This document shows, in pieces, positions 7,703-15,967 of a DNA stretch of 64,000 nt (its first letter is position 1; each line of letters opens with the position of its first letter). The stretch spans positions 124,001-188,000 of the forward strand of contig NZ_JHYA01000004.1 in assembly GCF_000621545.1 (NCBI RefSeq). The letters are read 5' to 3'. The notes beneath the pieces are model-generated. The model had not been told where the DNA came from. It did not search any database and saw only the letters and a program-made list of their open reading frames with translations. Position numbers and translations under genes: made by a program. The stretch comes from Anaerovibrio lipolyticus LB2005 (lineage in GTDB: Bacteria; Bacillota; Negativicutes; Selenomonadales; Selenomonadaceae).

Positions 7703-8725
7703 ATGGCAGATTTAGAGAATATTCGCGTGCAGGATATTTTTGACATGGACTTCTTACAGAAATTCCAGGATACATTCGCTCGTGCAGTAGGCATGACAGC
7801 AGTAACTGTTGATGCAGATGGTAAACCAATTACCAGACCTACTGACTGGTCCGATTTTTGTATGAAGTACACCCGTGATTCCAGAGAAGGCTGTCGCCGT
7901 TGTGAGGAGTGCGACAAGCGTGGTGGTGAGACTGCAGCCAGAACCGGTCGTCCATCTGTATATGAGTGCCATGCTGGCCTTATGGATTTCGGTGCTCCTA
8001 TTCTTCTCAATGGTAAGCAGATTGGTTCCATTTTGGGCGGTCAGATTTTAACTGCTCCACCAGATGAGGAAAAGTTCCGCAATTATGCACGGGAGATTAA
8101 TGTGGACCCGGAAAAGTACGTTGAGGCTGTTCGCAAGATTCAGATCGTTCCAAAGGCTCGTCTGGAGCAGGCTGCTGATTGCCTTTTCCTTATGGCTACT
8201 ACTCTTTCCAATATTGGCTATATGGAGTACCGCCTGAAGACTTTGGCCAGCTCCATTAATGACGCCGTTCTTCATTGCTCTGCAGCAATGGAGGAGCTTG
8301 CAGCTTCTGCCAATGATGTAAATGATAACCAGAAGGGTCTGAATGTTGAAATTCAGAACGTATCCGATATTTCTGGTAAGATTAACGAGTTTACCTCTCT
8401 TATCCGCGATATCGCCAAGCAGACCCGTCTCCTTGGTCTTAACGCTTCCATCGAGGCAGCCCGTGCAGGTACTGCAGGTGCAGGCTTTGCCGTTGTATCC
8501 GAGGAAATCGGTAAGCTGGCTGACAGCTCCCGTGAGACTGTAGACAAGATTCAGGAATTCACTGACCGCATTGGTGAGTCCGTTCAGGAAACCGTTGCCA
8601 AGGGTGAAGCTACCTCCGATATCGTTGGTCAGCAGTCTGCTGCTATTTCTGATGTAGCTCAGGAGCTTACTTCCCTTTCTGAGACTGCATCCCAGCTGGT
8701 TGCTTTGGCAAATAGCAGTAAATAA
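7703..8725 (+). CDS. Soluble PocR-domain methyl-accepting chemotaxis receptor
   Basis: A 340-residue cytoplasmic receptor without membrane segments. Residues about 7-175 form a PocR sensory domain ([20 protein letters not shown], then [20 protein letters not shown] and [14 protein letters not shown]) with cysteines at 53, 64, 67, 70 and 89. The C-terminal half is a short MCP signalling helix pair whose tip reads [14 protein letters not shown] (243-256), so it should contact CheA/CheW. PocR domains bind small ligands, and the clustered cysteines hint at metal or redox sensing (inference). The gene stands alone with its own promoter and a strong terminator. It uses C-ending, 'high-expression' type codons more than its neighbours. 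Confidence 0.9.
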   Translation: MADLENIRVQDIFDMDFLQKFQDTFARAVGMTAVTVDADGKPITRPTDWSDFCMKYTRDSREGCRRCEECDKRGGETAARTGRPSVYECHAGLMDFGAPILLNGKQIGSILGGQILTAPPDEEKFRNYAREINVDPEKYVEAVRKIQIVPKARLEQAADCLFLMATTLSNIGYMEYRLKTLASSINDAVLHCSAAMEELAASANDVNDNQKGLNVEIQNVSDISGKINEFTSLIRDIAKQTRLLGLNASIEAARAGTAGAGFAVVSEEIGKLADSSRETVDKIQEFTDRIGESVQETVAKGEATSDIVGQQSAAISDVAQELTSLSETASQLVALANSSK

Positions 8726-8746
8726 TATTTCATAGTATAAAAAGTT

Positions 8747-8787
8747 ATCCCCATCAATGGATATGCATCCGTTGATGGGGATTTTTC
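8747..8787 (+). terminator. Intrinsic terminator of the PocR-MCP gene
   Basis: An 11-bp perfect stem ATCCCCATCAA/TTGATGGGGAT, extended by TGG...CCG and capped by the palindrome ATATGCAT, is followed by TTTTT. It separates this gene from the convergent NlpC/P60 gene and may work in both directions. Confidence 0.88.
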
Positions 8788-8823
8788 GTTTACAAATTTT
8801 TTAAATTTATGAGTGCAGTTTAC

Positions 8824-9627
8824 TTATTTTACGATGTGCTTTCCGGCGGTAAAGGCCTTCTTCCAATATTCATTGGAAAGCTCGTCTATGCGGATACCCT
8901 TACTGGAGGAAGCATGGATGAATTTACCGTTTCCTAAATAGATGCCGCAATGGCTGACGCCACCAGAGCTATCGGTGTGGAAGAATACCAGGTCCCCTGG
9001 CTCCAGCTTGCTTACAGGAGCGTATTTTCCCAGCTTATACTGCACATCTGCAGTACGGGGCACATCAAAGCCGTTCTGCTTAAAAACATACTGGACATAG
9101 CCGGAGCAGTCAAAGCCCTTTGGCGTGGTGCCACCGGAAACGTATTTTACGCCAATATATTTCTTTGCTGTGGCGATAATTCCATTTACCTTGCTCTTTG
9201 GCAAAAACGGTTGACTTTCCGGAACGTATTTTGGTTTTGTAGTGGCAGCCGGTTTATCGGTTTTGCTATTTGTATCAGCGGATGGTTTTACTGCAGGCTT
9301 TGGGCTCTCAGTTTTTACTGTCCCTGGCCTGAGAGTGTTAATGGCCTTCATGGTTTTTTCGTCCACATTGCCACTGAGCTTGATTTTATTGTCTCGCTGA
9401 AAGGCCAGAACCGCCCGTTTCGTGCTGTTGTCGTAAACACCGGAAACCTTCTTGATGTTGTAGCCCAGATCCTTCAGCTTCTGCTGTACTGCCACTACCT
9501 CCGGTCCGGAGGAATTCATGGTAAGGGTTTGGGCCATAGCTATGCCGGAATTAAGGGTAAACACTGTTGCCAGTGCTACGCCTGCAACCAGTGCCTTCCT
9601 TTTTAGGGATAACCAGTTTGTTATCAT
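8824..9627 (-). CDS. Secreted NlpC/P60 peptidoglycan hydrolase with PG-binding domain
   Basis: A 267-residue cell-wall hydrolase. A signal peptide occupies about residues 1-32 (RKALVAGVALATVFTLNSG, cleavage near AMA-QT). A PG_binding_1 domain follows (SSGPEVVAVQQKLKDLGYN to about 97), then a Pro/Lys/Thr linker (100-140). The NlpC/P60 domain spans 145-267 with the catalytic triad Cys174 (FDCSGYV), His226 (VSHCGIYLG) and His238 (FIHASS). The family cleaves D-Glu-gamma-diaminopimelate bonds. The upstream region carries four DnaA boxes, so its expression or the region itself may be linked to the replication initiator. Confidence 0.93.
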   Translation of the reverse strand: MITNWLSLKRKALVAGVALATVFTLNSGIAMAQTLTMNSSGPEVVAVQQKLKDLGYNIKKVSGVYDNSTKRAVLAFQRDNKIKLSGNVDEKTMKAINTLRPGTVKTESPKPAVKPSADTNSKTDKPAATTKPKYVPESQPFLPKSKVNGIIATAKKYIGVKYVSGGTTPKGFDCSGYVQYVFKQNGFDVPRTADVQYKLGKYAPVSKLEPGDLVFFHTDSSGGVSHCGIYLGNGKFIHASSSKGIRIDELSNEYWKKAFTAGKHIVK

Positions 9628-9675
9628 GGGGCAATCACCACTTTTCTAAAAGTAACTTGCTTAACAACAGAATTC

Positions 9676-9755
9676 TGTGGATAAGTCACGGTTTATTCAA
9701 CTAAAAACACAAGTTATCCACATTGTTATCCACTTTTGCGAAAAAATGTGGATAA
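9676..9755. promoter_or_regulatory. Cluster of four DnaA boxes
   Basis: TTATCCACA or its complement occurs at 9676-9684 (-), 9714-9722 (+) and 9747-9755 (-), all perfect, and TTATCCACT at 9726-9734 (+) has one mismatch. AT-rich DNA follows at 9756-9820. The cluster lies between the NlpC/P60 gene and ilvA. No dnaA, dnaN or rpmH is near, so this is more likely an ectopic DnaA-binding locus or regulatory site than the chromosomal origin itself. Confidence 0.75.
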
Positions 9756-9820
9756 ACTACTAAAAAATACTTGACAATAATTATATAGAACATCCAGATT
9801 AAAATCAGATTAGAAAATCT

Positions 9821-11068
9821 TTAGAAAACCTTAACAACATCGTAACCCGCATCATTTAAGGCCTTGGTGAGCTTCTGAATGTGGTCATGGTTGTTGGTTT
9901 CCACGGTAATTTCCAGTTCTACCTTCTTGAAGCTGTCAGTAACCTTGGACTGGTTGTGATCCAGCTTAATAACATTGGCATTGTTGTCTGCTATAATCTT
10001 GGCCACATTCACCAGCTGACCAGGCTTGTCCGGCAGAAGCACGGAGAAGCAGAATACACGGCCTCTGGCAATAAGTGCCTTGTCGATAAGGGCTGAAATT
10101 GTGGAGATATCAATGTTACCGCCACTGATAATGGCTGCCACCTTCTTGCCCTTGAATGGCAGCTTGTTAAGGGCTGCAAGGCTAAGTACACCGGCGCCCT
10201 CTGCAATGAGCTTATGCTTTTCGATAAGGGAAAGAAGAGCAGACATGATTTCCATTTCGGAAACAGTAATAATCTGGTCCAGATACTTTTTGCAGAAGGC
10301 GTAGGTAAGGTCACCAGGGGTCTTTACAGCACAGCCATCAGCCACAGTTTCCACAAAGGAAAGGCTGGAAACCTGTCCCCGGGCAAAGGAATTTTCCATG
10401 CAGGCGGCGCCCTCAGGCTCAACGCCAATTACCTTCACATGAGGATTAACAGCCTTGGTGGCCAGGGCTACACCACTGGCAAAGCCGCCACCGCCGATTG
10501 GTACCAGAATGGCATCCACATCCTTTAGCTGGTCAATTATCTCCAGAGCAGTGGTACCCTGACCCAAAAGAACCTGCTTGTCATTAAATGGATGGATGTA
10601 CACATATCCCTTCTTCTTCTGCAGCTCCAGGGATTTTGCATAGGCATCATCGAAGCTGTCACCATGCAGTACAACCTCAGCCCCCATGGCCTTGGTGGCC
10701 TCCACCTTTAAAAGTGGAGTGGTGGCAGGCATACAGATAACTGCATTTACCCCCAGCTTCTGGGCAGCAAAGGCCACTCCCTGGGCATGGTTACCGGCAG
10801 AAGCAGTAATTACACCAATCTTTTTTTCCTCATCGCTGAGCTGACTAATTTTGTTGTAGGCTCCACGGAGCTTAAAGGAACCCGTATTCTGCAGGTTCTC
10901 CGGCTTCAGATAAACGTTGTTGCCACAAAGATCAGAGAAAAAAGGACTTTCAATGAGCTTTGTTTTCTTTGCCACACCGTCCAGCTGCTTTGCAGCCTTA
11001 TAAACGTCAGCAATAGTGGTATTTTCCAGTATTTCCTCTACGGTACTTACTTTTACTTCTTCTGCCAT
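9821..11068 (-). CDS. ilvA: Threonine ammonia-lyase with C-terminal ACT domain
   Basis: This PLP enzyme deaminates L-threonine to 2-oxobutanoate, feeding isoleucine synthesis or threonine catabolism. The protein has 415 residues. The PLP lysine is Lys66 in TGSFKLRGAYNK, the phosphate-binding loop is PIGGGGFASG, and AGNHAQGVAFAA is present. A single ACT domain occupies about 335-412 (FSVLLPDKPGQLVNVAKII). This medium-length form differs from the long IlvA with two C-terminal regulatory domains and from short TdcB. The ACT domain suggests amino-acid control. It is monocistronic: nrdG's terminator lies upstream and the DnaA-box cluster downstream. The distinction between biosynthetic and catabolic roles cannot be settled from sequence. 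Confidence 0.92.
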   Translation of the reverse strand: MAEEVKVSTVEEILENTTIADVYKAAKQLDGVAKKTKLIESPFFSDLCGNNVYLKPENLQNTGSFKLRGAYNKISQLSDEEKKIGVITASAGNHAQGVAFAAQKLGVNAVICMPATTPLLKVEATKAMGAEVVLHGDSFDDAYAKSLELQKKKGYVYIHPFNDKQVLLGQGTTALEIIDQLKDVDAILVPIGGGGFASGVALATKAVNPHVKVIGVEPEGAACMENSFARGQVSSLSFVETVADGCAVKTPGDLTYAFCKKYLDQIITVSEMEIMSALLSLIEKHKLIAEGAGVLSLAALNKLPFKGKKVAAIISGGNIDISTISALIDKALIARGRVFCFSVLLPDKPGQLVNVAKIIADNNANVIKLDHNQSKVTDSFKKVELEITVETNNHDHIQKLTKALNDAGYDVVKVF

Positions 11069-11192
11069 GTATGTTTCTCCTTACATAATTACGTGATTTG
11101 TCTTAAAGTGTAGCATCTGGAAAAAAGGGTGTCAACGCAGGCAACAAAAAGTTGCAAGAAAAGGGGAAGAAGGACACTGGAAAAAGTGGAAA

Positions 11193-11219
11193 CAAAAAAG
11201 CGGGGAAAAGGCTCCCCGC
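11193..11219 (-). terminator. Intrinsic terminator of the nrd operon
   Basis: On the minus strand GCGGGG-agcctttt-CCCCGC is followed directly by TTTTTTG. It lies 10 bases beyond the nrdG stop. Confidence 0.88.
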
Positions 11220-11229
11220 CAAATAATCA

Positions 11230-11727
11230 CTAAACATCATATAGTACAATGTCATTTTCTTTTAATGTTTTCTGTACATCAATAACCCGTTGATTGCTGC
11301 TTCCCCGGAAGCTGAGGGAAATATCGCGCTTCCATTCCTGATATGGGCCATCCACCAGAACATCAAGCTCCTTCAGCAGTTCCACCTGCTGTGGGGTTCC
11401 CTTTAAGAGCTGTTCTATGGTATAGCCGGTGTAACACCAGACATCCAGACCATGCTGATGAATCTTGCGAGCCAAATCAGCCAATGGCGCCGGCTGGCAG
11501 AAGGGTTCGCCTCCACTGAAGGTGACGCCCTGCAGCAGCGGATTATCCAAAATAGTCCCCAGTATATCATCCGTATCTTCCACATGACCTCCGTCAAAAT
11601 CATGGGTCTGGGGATTGTGGCAGCCAATGCAGTTGTGAGGACACCCCTGGGTGAAGATGGTAAAACGGTACCCTTCACCGTCTACAACTGAATCATTGAC
11701 AGTACCGGCAAGCTTAATTGAGGCCAT
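11230..11727 (-). CDS. nrdG: Anaerobic ribonucleotide reductase activating enzyme
   Basis: NrdG is the radical SAM activase that generates the glycyl radical of class III ribonucleotide reductase. The protein has 165 residues, normal for the family. The cluster motif GCPHNCIGCHNPQTHD carries Cys29, Cys33 and Cys36. TFSGGEPFCQP is the SAM-binding GGE motif. It overlaps the upstream small glycyl-radical gene by 14 bases, so translation is coupled. Its expected substrate glycine is on that small protein rather than on the large NrdD chain, which makes the gene order informative. Confidence 0.96.
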   Translation of the reverse strand: MASIKLAGTVNDSVVDGEGYRFTIFTQGCPHNCIGCHNPQTHDFDGGHVEDTDDILGTILDNPLLQGVTFSGGEPFCQPAPLADLARKIHQHGLDVWCYTGYTIEQLLKGTPQQVELLKELDVLVDGPYQEWKRDISLSFRGSSNQRVIDVQKTLKENDIVLYDV

Positions 11728-12019
11728 GCTTTACGCGATCATGCTCCTCGGAACGCTTGGCATTGTTCCAGCGATCAATAGTACCAACCAGATAACCGGT
11801 GATGCGACGGATACGCTCAAACTTTGCAGGCTGTAACACGTAATCAAGGGCTACGGAGCCATCCTCTGCCGGGGAAATGGTGAGGCTGCTGAGATCCTCA
11901 TCGTTTTCCTCCTCCAGCATGTCGATGTAGCTCATGATTTCCTGCTCGCTGACATCATTCAGTCCCTTTACTGTTACATCAATTCCATTTACTACCATTT
12001 TTTTACACTTTCCTTTCAT
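11714..12019 (-). CDS. Stand-alone glycyl radical domain of class III ribonucleotide reductase
   Basis: A 101-residue protein between nrdD and nrdG. Residues 67-98 (FERIRRITGYLVGTIDRW, then NAKRSEEHDRVKH) match the C-terminal glycyl radical loop of NrdD proteins, where RxxGYL carries the radical. The candidate glycine is Gly75. Residues 8-62 form an unrelated acidic N-terminal part that I do not recognise. The neighbouring NrdD chain ends without this loop, so the radical site appears to have been split off. A second start at 11998 (Met8, behind AAAGGAAAG) is possible. The role as a required subunit is inference; the alternative is a spare or repair part, as YfiD is for PFL. Confidence 0.82.
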   Translation of the reverse strand: MKGKCKKMVVNGIDVTVKGLNDVSEQEIMSYIDMLEEENDEDLSSLTISPAEDGSVALDYVLQPAKFERIRRITGYLVGTIDRWNNAKRSEEHDRVKHGLN

Positions 12020-12051
12020 ATAAAATCACACCTAATAATTACACGCGTGTA

Positions 12052-14322
12052 TTACTTGTCATATTGTGGTCTGCGAACAATCCGGCGCATCTTGTGAGCT
12101 GCTTCACTGCGTCCGCACTGAGGGCAAACATCATATATTATACCGTTGTAGCCGCAAACCGGATCCCGGTCAACAGGATGATTTACTGAGCCATAGCCAA
12201 TGCCATTATCGTGCATGCAGCGAATAATGGCTTCAAAGGCCTTGAGATTCTTGGATGGATCACCGTCCATTTCCACATAGGAAATATGGCCGGCATTGGT
12301 GAGAGCATGATATGGACCCTCCAGCTCCAGCTTCTTGGCAGCGGCAATCTTGTGATAAACCGGAACATGGAAGCTGTTGGTGTAATAATCCTTGTCGGTA
12401 ACTCCCGGGATTTCACCGTATTCCTTGCGGTCAAGACGCACAAAGCGGCCACTGAGTCCCTCGGCAGGAGTAGCCAGCAGGGTGAAGTTAAGACCTGTCT
12501 GCTGGGATTTTTCATCCATGCGCTTGCGCATGTGTTCTACTATTTCAAGACCCAGCTGCTGAGCTTCCTCGGATTCACCGTGATGCTTTCCTATAAGGGC
12601 GATAAGTGTCTCTGCCAGACCGATAAAGCCCATGGAGAGAGTACCATGCTTTAATACCTCGGCCACGCTGTCGTCGGTTTTCAGCTTCTCGCTGTCAATC
12701 CATACACCCTGTCCCATGAGGAAAGGATAATTGCGGACTGTCTTGCTGCACTGAATCTTGAAGCGGTGGAGAAGCTGGCGGAATACCAGCTCAATAATGC
12801 TGTCCAGCTCATTGAAGAAAACCTTCTTATTGCCCTTGGCCTTAAGAGCCAGACGAGGCAAATTGATGCTGGTAAAGCTGAGGTTACCGCGCCCACAGGT
12901 CACCTGACGGTTCTTGTCGTGGACATTGCCCATTACTCTGGTACGGCAGCCCATATAGGCCACCTCGAAGTTGTAATCCCCCTCCTTGTAGAACTGGAGA
13001 TTAAATGGGGCATCCAGGAAGGAGAAATTAGGAAACAGCCTCTTGGCAGAGGTGCGGATGGCCTGCTGGAACAAGTCGAAGTTAGGATCGTGCTTGTTGT
13101 AGTTGACCCCTTCCTTAACCTTAAAAATCTGAACCGGGAAGATAGGGGTTTCACCATTGCCCAACCCTGCAGTGGTGGCCTTTAAAAGATTTCTGATAAC
13201 CATGCGGGCCTCAGGGGAAGTGTCAGTACCATAGTTAATGGAGCTGAAAGGCACTTGGGCACCAGCACGGGAATTCATGGTGTTGAGGTTATGGATAAAT
13301 GCCTCCATAGCCTGATAGGTGGCATCCTCAGTGGCATCCACTGCAGTAGCCACTGCGTAATTATGGGCCCTTTCTGTCTGATTTGGAGAAATGGCCTGAT
13401 AATTGTGACTCTGCTGATGATATGGCAGAAAGTCCACCAAATGATGTAGATACTCATCGGTATTACCAAGGCGGATATCCATAGGGATGCAACGCCGGAT
13501 TTCCTTGGACAAGAGCTTTGCATCATTGGAATTCATGCTGAGAACTGCTATAAAGAAAGCAGCCAGAGCCTTGAAATACTCCTTGGCAAAGGTTTTGGCC
13601 ACACCAGGTGCCATGGCATAATCAAAGTTTGGAATAGACTGTCCACCGTGCATTTCATTTTGATTAGCCTGAATGGCAATACAGCCAAGAGCCGCGTAGG
13701 AACGAATGCCGTTTGGCTCCCTCAGATAGCCGTGGCCTGTGGAAAAACCATCCTTAAATAATTTAAGCAGGTCAATCTGGCAGCAGGTCTCGGTGAGCAT
13801 GTAAAAATCCTTGTCATGGATATGAATGTCGCCGTCAATATGGGCAGCGGCAATATCCTTTGGCAGGATGTAGTTATCAATATAATATTTGGATCCCTCG
13901 GAACCATATTTCAGCATGGTTCCCATGGCAGTGTCCGCGTCAATATTGGCGTTTTCCCGCTTTATATCGGCATCGGCTGATTTTTTAAAGGTCAGCTCGT
14001 TATATATATCCATTAGGTTCCCCTGAGCCTCACGAATCTTGGTGTGCTCTGCCCTATAGATAATATATGCCTTGGCGGTGCTGGCAAAATTGTTGCGAAT
14101 CAGTACCTTTTCAACAGTGTCCTGAATAAATTCCACAGTAGGAATATCCTGGGCGGAAATGGCCTCTGTTACCTCGTTGGTGAGGCGTTCCAGTTCCTTT
14201 GCTGTAAAGGTATCATCAATGGATTCCAGATTAGCCTTTCTGATGGCATCTGTAATCTTCTGCGAAATAAATGGGACAATGTCCCCATTGCGTTTTCGTA
14301 TATTCTGTATATAACTTGCCAT
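12052..14322 (-). CDS. nrdD: Anaerobic (class III) ribonucleotide reductase, large chain lacking the glycyl radical loop
   Basis: NrdD reduces ribonucleoside triphosphates to deoxyribonucleotides under anaerobiosis. The chain has 756 residues. An ATP-cone allosteric domain spans about 1-95 (IRKRNGDIVPFISQKITDAI). The barrel includes HIHDKDFYMLTETCCQIDLL, FSSINYGTDTSPE, YMGCRTRVMGN and RGNLSFTSINLP. The C-terminus has VCGYNG and CPQCG (Cys723, 733, 736) and then stops at RRPQYDK. The canonical RxxGYL loop is absent here and is found in the next gene, 32 bases downstream. Two NrdR-like boxes and a promoter lie upstream, so repression by NrdR is expected. No internal frameshift is visible. Confidence 0.94.
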   Translation of the reverse strand: MASYIQNIRKRNGDIVPFISQKITDAIRKANLESIDDTFTAKELERLTNEVTEAISAQDIPTVEFIQDTVEKVLIRNNFASTAKAYIIYRAEHTKIREAQGNLMDIYNELTFKKSADADIKRENANIDADTAMGTMLKYGSEGSKYYIDNYILPKDIAAAHIDGDIHIHDKDFYMLTETCCQIDLLKLFKDGFSTGHGYLREPNGIRSYAALGCIAIQANQNEMHGGQSIPNFDYAMAPGVAKTFAKEYFKALAAFFIAVLSMNSNDAKLLSKEIRRCIPMDIRLGNTDEYLHHLVDFLPYHQQSHNYQAISPNQTERAHNYAVATAVDATEDATYQAMEAFIHNLNTMNSRAGAQVPFSSINYGTDTSPEARMVIRNLLKATTAGLGNGETPIFPVQIFKVKEGVNYNKHDPNFDLFQQAIRTSAKRLFPNFSFLDAPFNLQFYKEGDYNFEVAYMGCRTRVMGNVHDKNRQVTCGRGNLSFTSINLPRLALKAKGNKKVFFNELDSIIELVFRQLLHRFKIQCSKTVRNYPFLMGQGVWIDSEKLKTDDSVAEVLKHGTLSMGFIGLAETLIALIGKHHGESEEAQQLGLEIVEHMRKRMDEKSQQTGLNFTLLATPAEGLSGRFVRLDRKEYGEIPGVTDKDYYTNSFHVPVYHKIAAAKKLELEGPYHALTNAGHISYVEMDGDPSKNLKAFEAIIRCMHDNGIGYGSVNHPVDRDPVCGYNGIIYDVCPQCGRSEAAHKMRRIVRRPQYDK

Positions 14323-14359
14323 GTAAACTTACCTGTCCCCCCTCTATAATCTACAGATG

Positions 14360-14425
14360 ATTTTACAATATATAGTATCTAGTGTCAAACTGAAACACTA
14401 CATCTTGTGGTTTACCTTATCCACA
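14360..14425 (-). promoter_or_regulatory. nrdD promoter with two NrdR-like boxes and a DnaA box
   Basis: On the minus strand a -35 TTGACA (14388-14383) and a -10 TAAAAT (14365-14360) are 17 bases apart. Two 16-base sites resemble the NrdR consensus ACACTATATATAGTGT: 14363-14378 over the -10 and 14395-14410 just upstream of the -35, each matching at 12 of 16 positions. Their starts are 32 bases (three helix turns) apart, the usual NrdR arrangement. A perfect DnaA box TTATCCACA lies at 14417-14425. Confidence 0.72.
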
Positions 14426-14469
14426 ACCGCATATTAGTATATGTGAGTATATTGCATAAATATGCAGAA

Positions 14470-14506
14470 AATGAAAGAAGACCGCTAATAAAAGTCGGCC
14501 TTCTTA
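14470..14506 (-). terminator. Terminator of deoB
   Basis: The stem AGAAG-a-CCG / CGG-c-CTTCT (14476-14484 with 14496-14504) is followed on the minus strand by a T-rich stretch (TTTCATTTTC). It separates deoB from the nrdD promoter region. Confidence 0.65.
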
Positions 14507-14598
14507 TTGTATATACAACACATGTATATGAAATTTTGGGGATAAGTTAGTAAGTAGAAATCTTTAGTATGTTAAAAGAGTATAAATAGGTATAGGCA

Positions 14599-15774
14599 TT
14601 ACTCTTTTACCTCATCCCAGAAGCTCTGTCCTCTTGTGGCATAAGGAATACGCATAATTTTGGAAACAGTGGCGGCAATATCAGCAAAGCTGTGTCTTGT
14701 TCCCAAATCAACACCCTTCTTTATTCCCTCACCATAAATCATCATTGGTACATATTCTCTGGTGTGATCTGTGCCGGCACCTCTAGGGTCACAGCCATGA
14801 TCGGCGGTAATAATCAGCACATCGCCCCGCTTCATCTTAGGAAGGAATTCTCCCAGCTGCTCATCGAAACGGGTGAGGGCAGCTGCATAGCCGTCCACAT
14901 CTCTGCGGTGACCGTATTTCATATCAAAATCCACCAGATTTACGAAGCAAAGTCCGTAATAATTTCTGTCAAGCTCCGCAATGGCCTTTTCCATGCCATC
15001 CTCATTGCTGGTAATTGCCACATGGCGGCTAATACCCCGTCCTGCAAATATATCATTGATTTTACCAATACTTACCACGGAATTTCCTGCCACCTTCAAA
15101 AGGTCCAGAATAGTATCTCCCGGTGGCTCCATGGAATAGTCGTGACGTCTAGGGGTACGCTCAAAATTAGGGAATTCACCAATAAACGGACGGGCAATAA
15201 TACGGCCTACGGAATGTTCACCACTCATTATTTTCCGCGCTTCCTTGCAATATTCATAAAGCTGCTCAACAGGCACTACATCCTCATGGGCGGCGATTTG
15301 CAATACGCTGTCTGCTGAGGTGTATACTATGAGGGCACCAGTTTCCATGTGCTCCTTGCCGTAATCTTGAATCACCTGGGTACCGGAATATGGCTTGTTG
15401 CAGATAACCTTGCGTCCAAAGGCAGCCTCCAGCTTTTCAATGACATCCTTGGGAAAGCCATCAGGATATGTAGGTAGAGGTGTATCGGAAACAAGGCCGG
15501 CAATTTCCCAATGACCAATGGTGGTATCCTTGCCCTTTGATGCCTCCTGAAGTCTGGCGAAGGACGCATCGGGATTCGGTTCCTTTTCGCCATCTTCCAC
15601 TCCATCTATGTTGAAAAGCCCCAGCTTCTTCATATTTGGAATGTTTAATTTATCTGAGGTCGTAACGCTCTTTAAGGTATTTACGGTGTCTGCATCACCG
15701 AATTCATTGGCATCAGGCTCAGCACCAATGCCAAAGCTGTCCAATACTATGAGAAATATTCGCTTGAATATCAT
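14599..15774 (-). CDS. deoB: Phosphopentomutase
   Basis: DeoB interconverts (deoxy)ribose 1-phosphate and 5-phosphate in nucleoside salvage. It belongs to the alkaline-phosphatase superfamily. The metal-site motifs are FLIVLDSFGIG at the start, GKDTTIGHWEIAG in the middle, and LIITADHGCDP and TDHTREYVPM near the end. From the ATG at 15774 it has 391 residues, as usual. An in-frame ATG at 15789 lies inside the GGGGGA ribosome binding site, so the downstream start is preferred. deoC, which uses its product, is 11 kb away rather than in the same operon. Flanking genes are the nrd operon and the divergent mscS. Confidence 0.95.
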   Translation of the reverse strand: MIFKRIFLIVLDSFGIGAEPDANEFGDADTVNTLKSVTTSDKLNIPNMKKLGLFNIDGVEDGEKEPNPDASFARLQEASKGKDTTIGHWEIAGLVSDTPLPTYPDGFPKDVIEKLEAAFGRKVICNKPYSGTQVIQDYGKEHMETGALIVYTSADSVLQIAAHEDVVPVEQLYEYCKEARKIMSGEHSVGRIIARPFIGEFPNFERTPRRHDYSMEPPGDTILDLLKVAGNSVVSIGKINDIFAGRGISRHVAITSNEDGMEKAIAELDRNYYGLCFVNLVDFDMKYGHRRDVDGYAAALTRFDEQLGEFLPKMKRGDVLIITADHGCDPRGAGTDHTREYVPMMIYGEGIKKGVDLGTRHSFADIAATVSKIMRIPYATRGQSFWDEVKE

Positions 15775-15967
15775 AATAAAATCCCCCATTCGAAAAATAA
15801 TCTTTATCTTACTTTAATTCTACATTTTTCCGCCGTACCCTGCAATTTTCTCTTTTTACAGGAAAATTTCCAATAATTGGGTTATACTTACTATTGAGCA
15901 AGTATGAAATAACAATGAGATACTATTGAAGGAAAATGAATGATGTATCTCGGTTTGGAGGTAATAT

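Noticed and set aside
8950-9606. 218-residue plus-strand open frame
   Set aside because: Entirely antisense to the NlpC/P60 gene, whose signal peptide and catalytic triad are clear; the plus frame shows no domain.
9661-9820. The DnaA-box cluster as the chromosomal origin
   Set aside because: No dnaA, dnaN, rpmH or gyr genes are present and no clear AT-rich unwinding 13-mers were seen. Kept as a DnaA-binding cluster only.
11069-11192. T-box or amino-acid leader upstream of ilvA
   Set aside because: The ilvA leader on the minus strand is short, with no T-box sequence, specifier or terminator/antiterminator pair.
15776-15790. Upstream ATG of deoB at 15789
   Set aside because: That ATG lies in the GGGGGA ribosome binding site of the better ATG at 15774, which gives the standard N-terminus.
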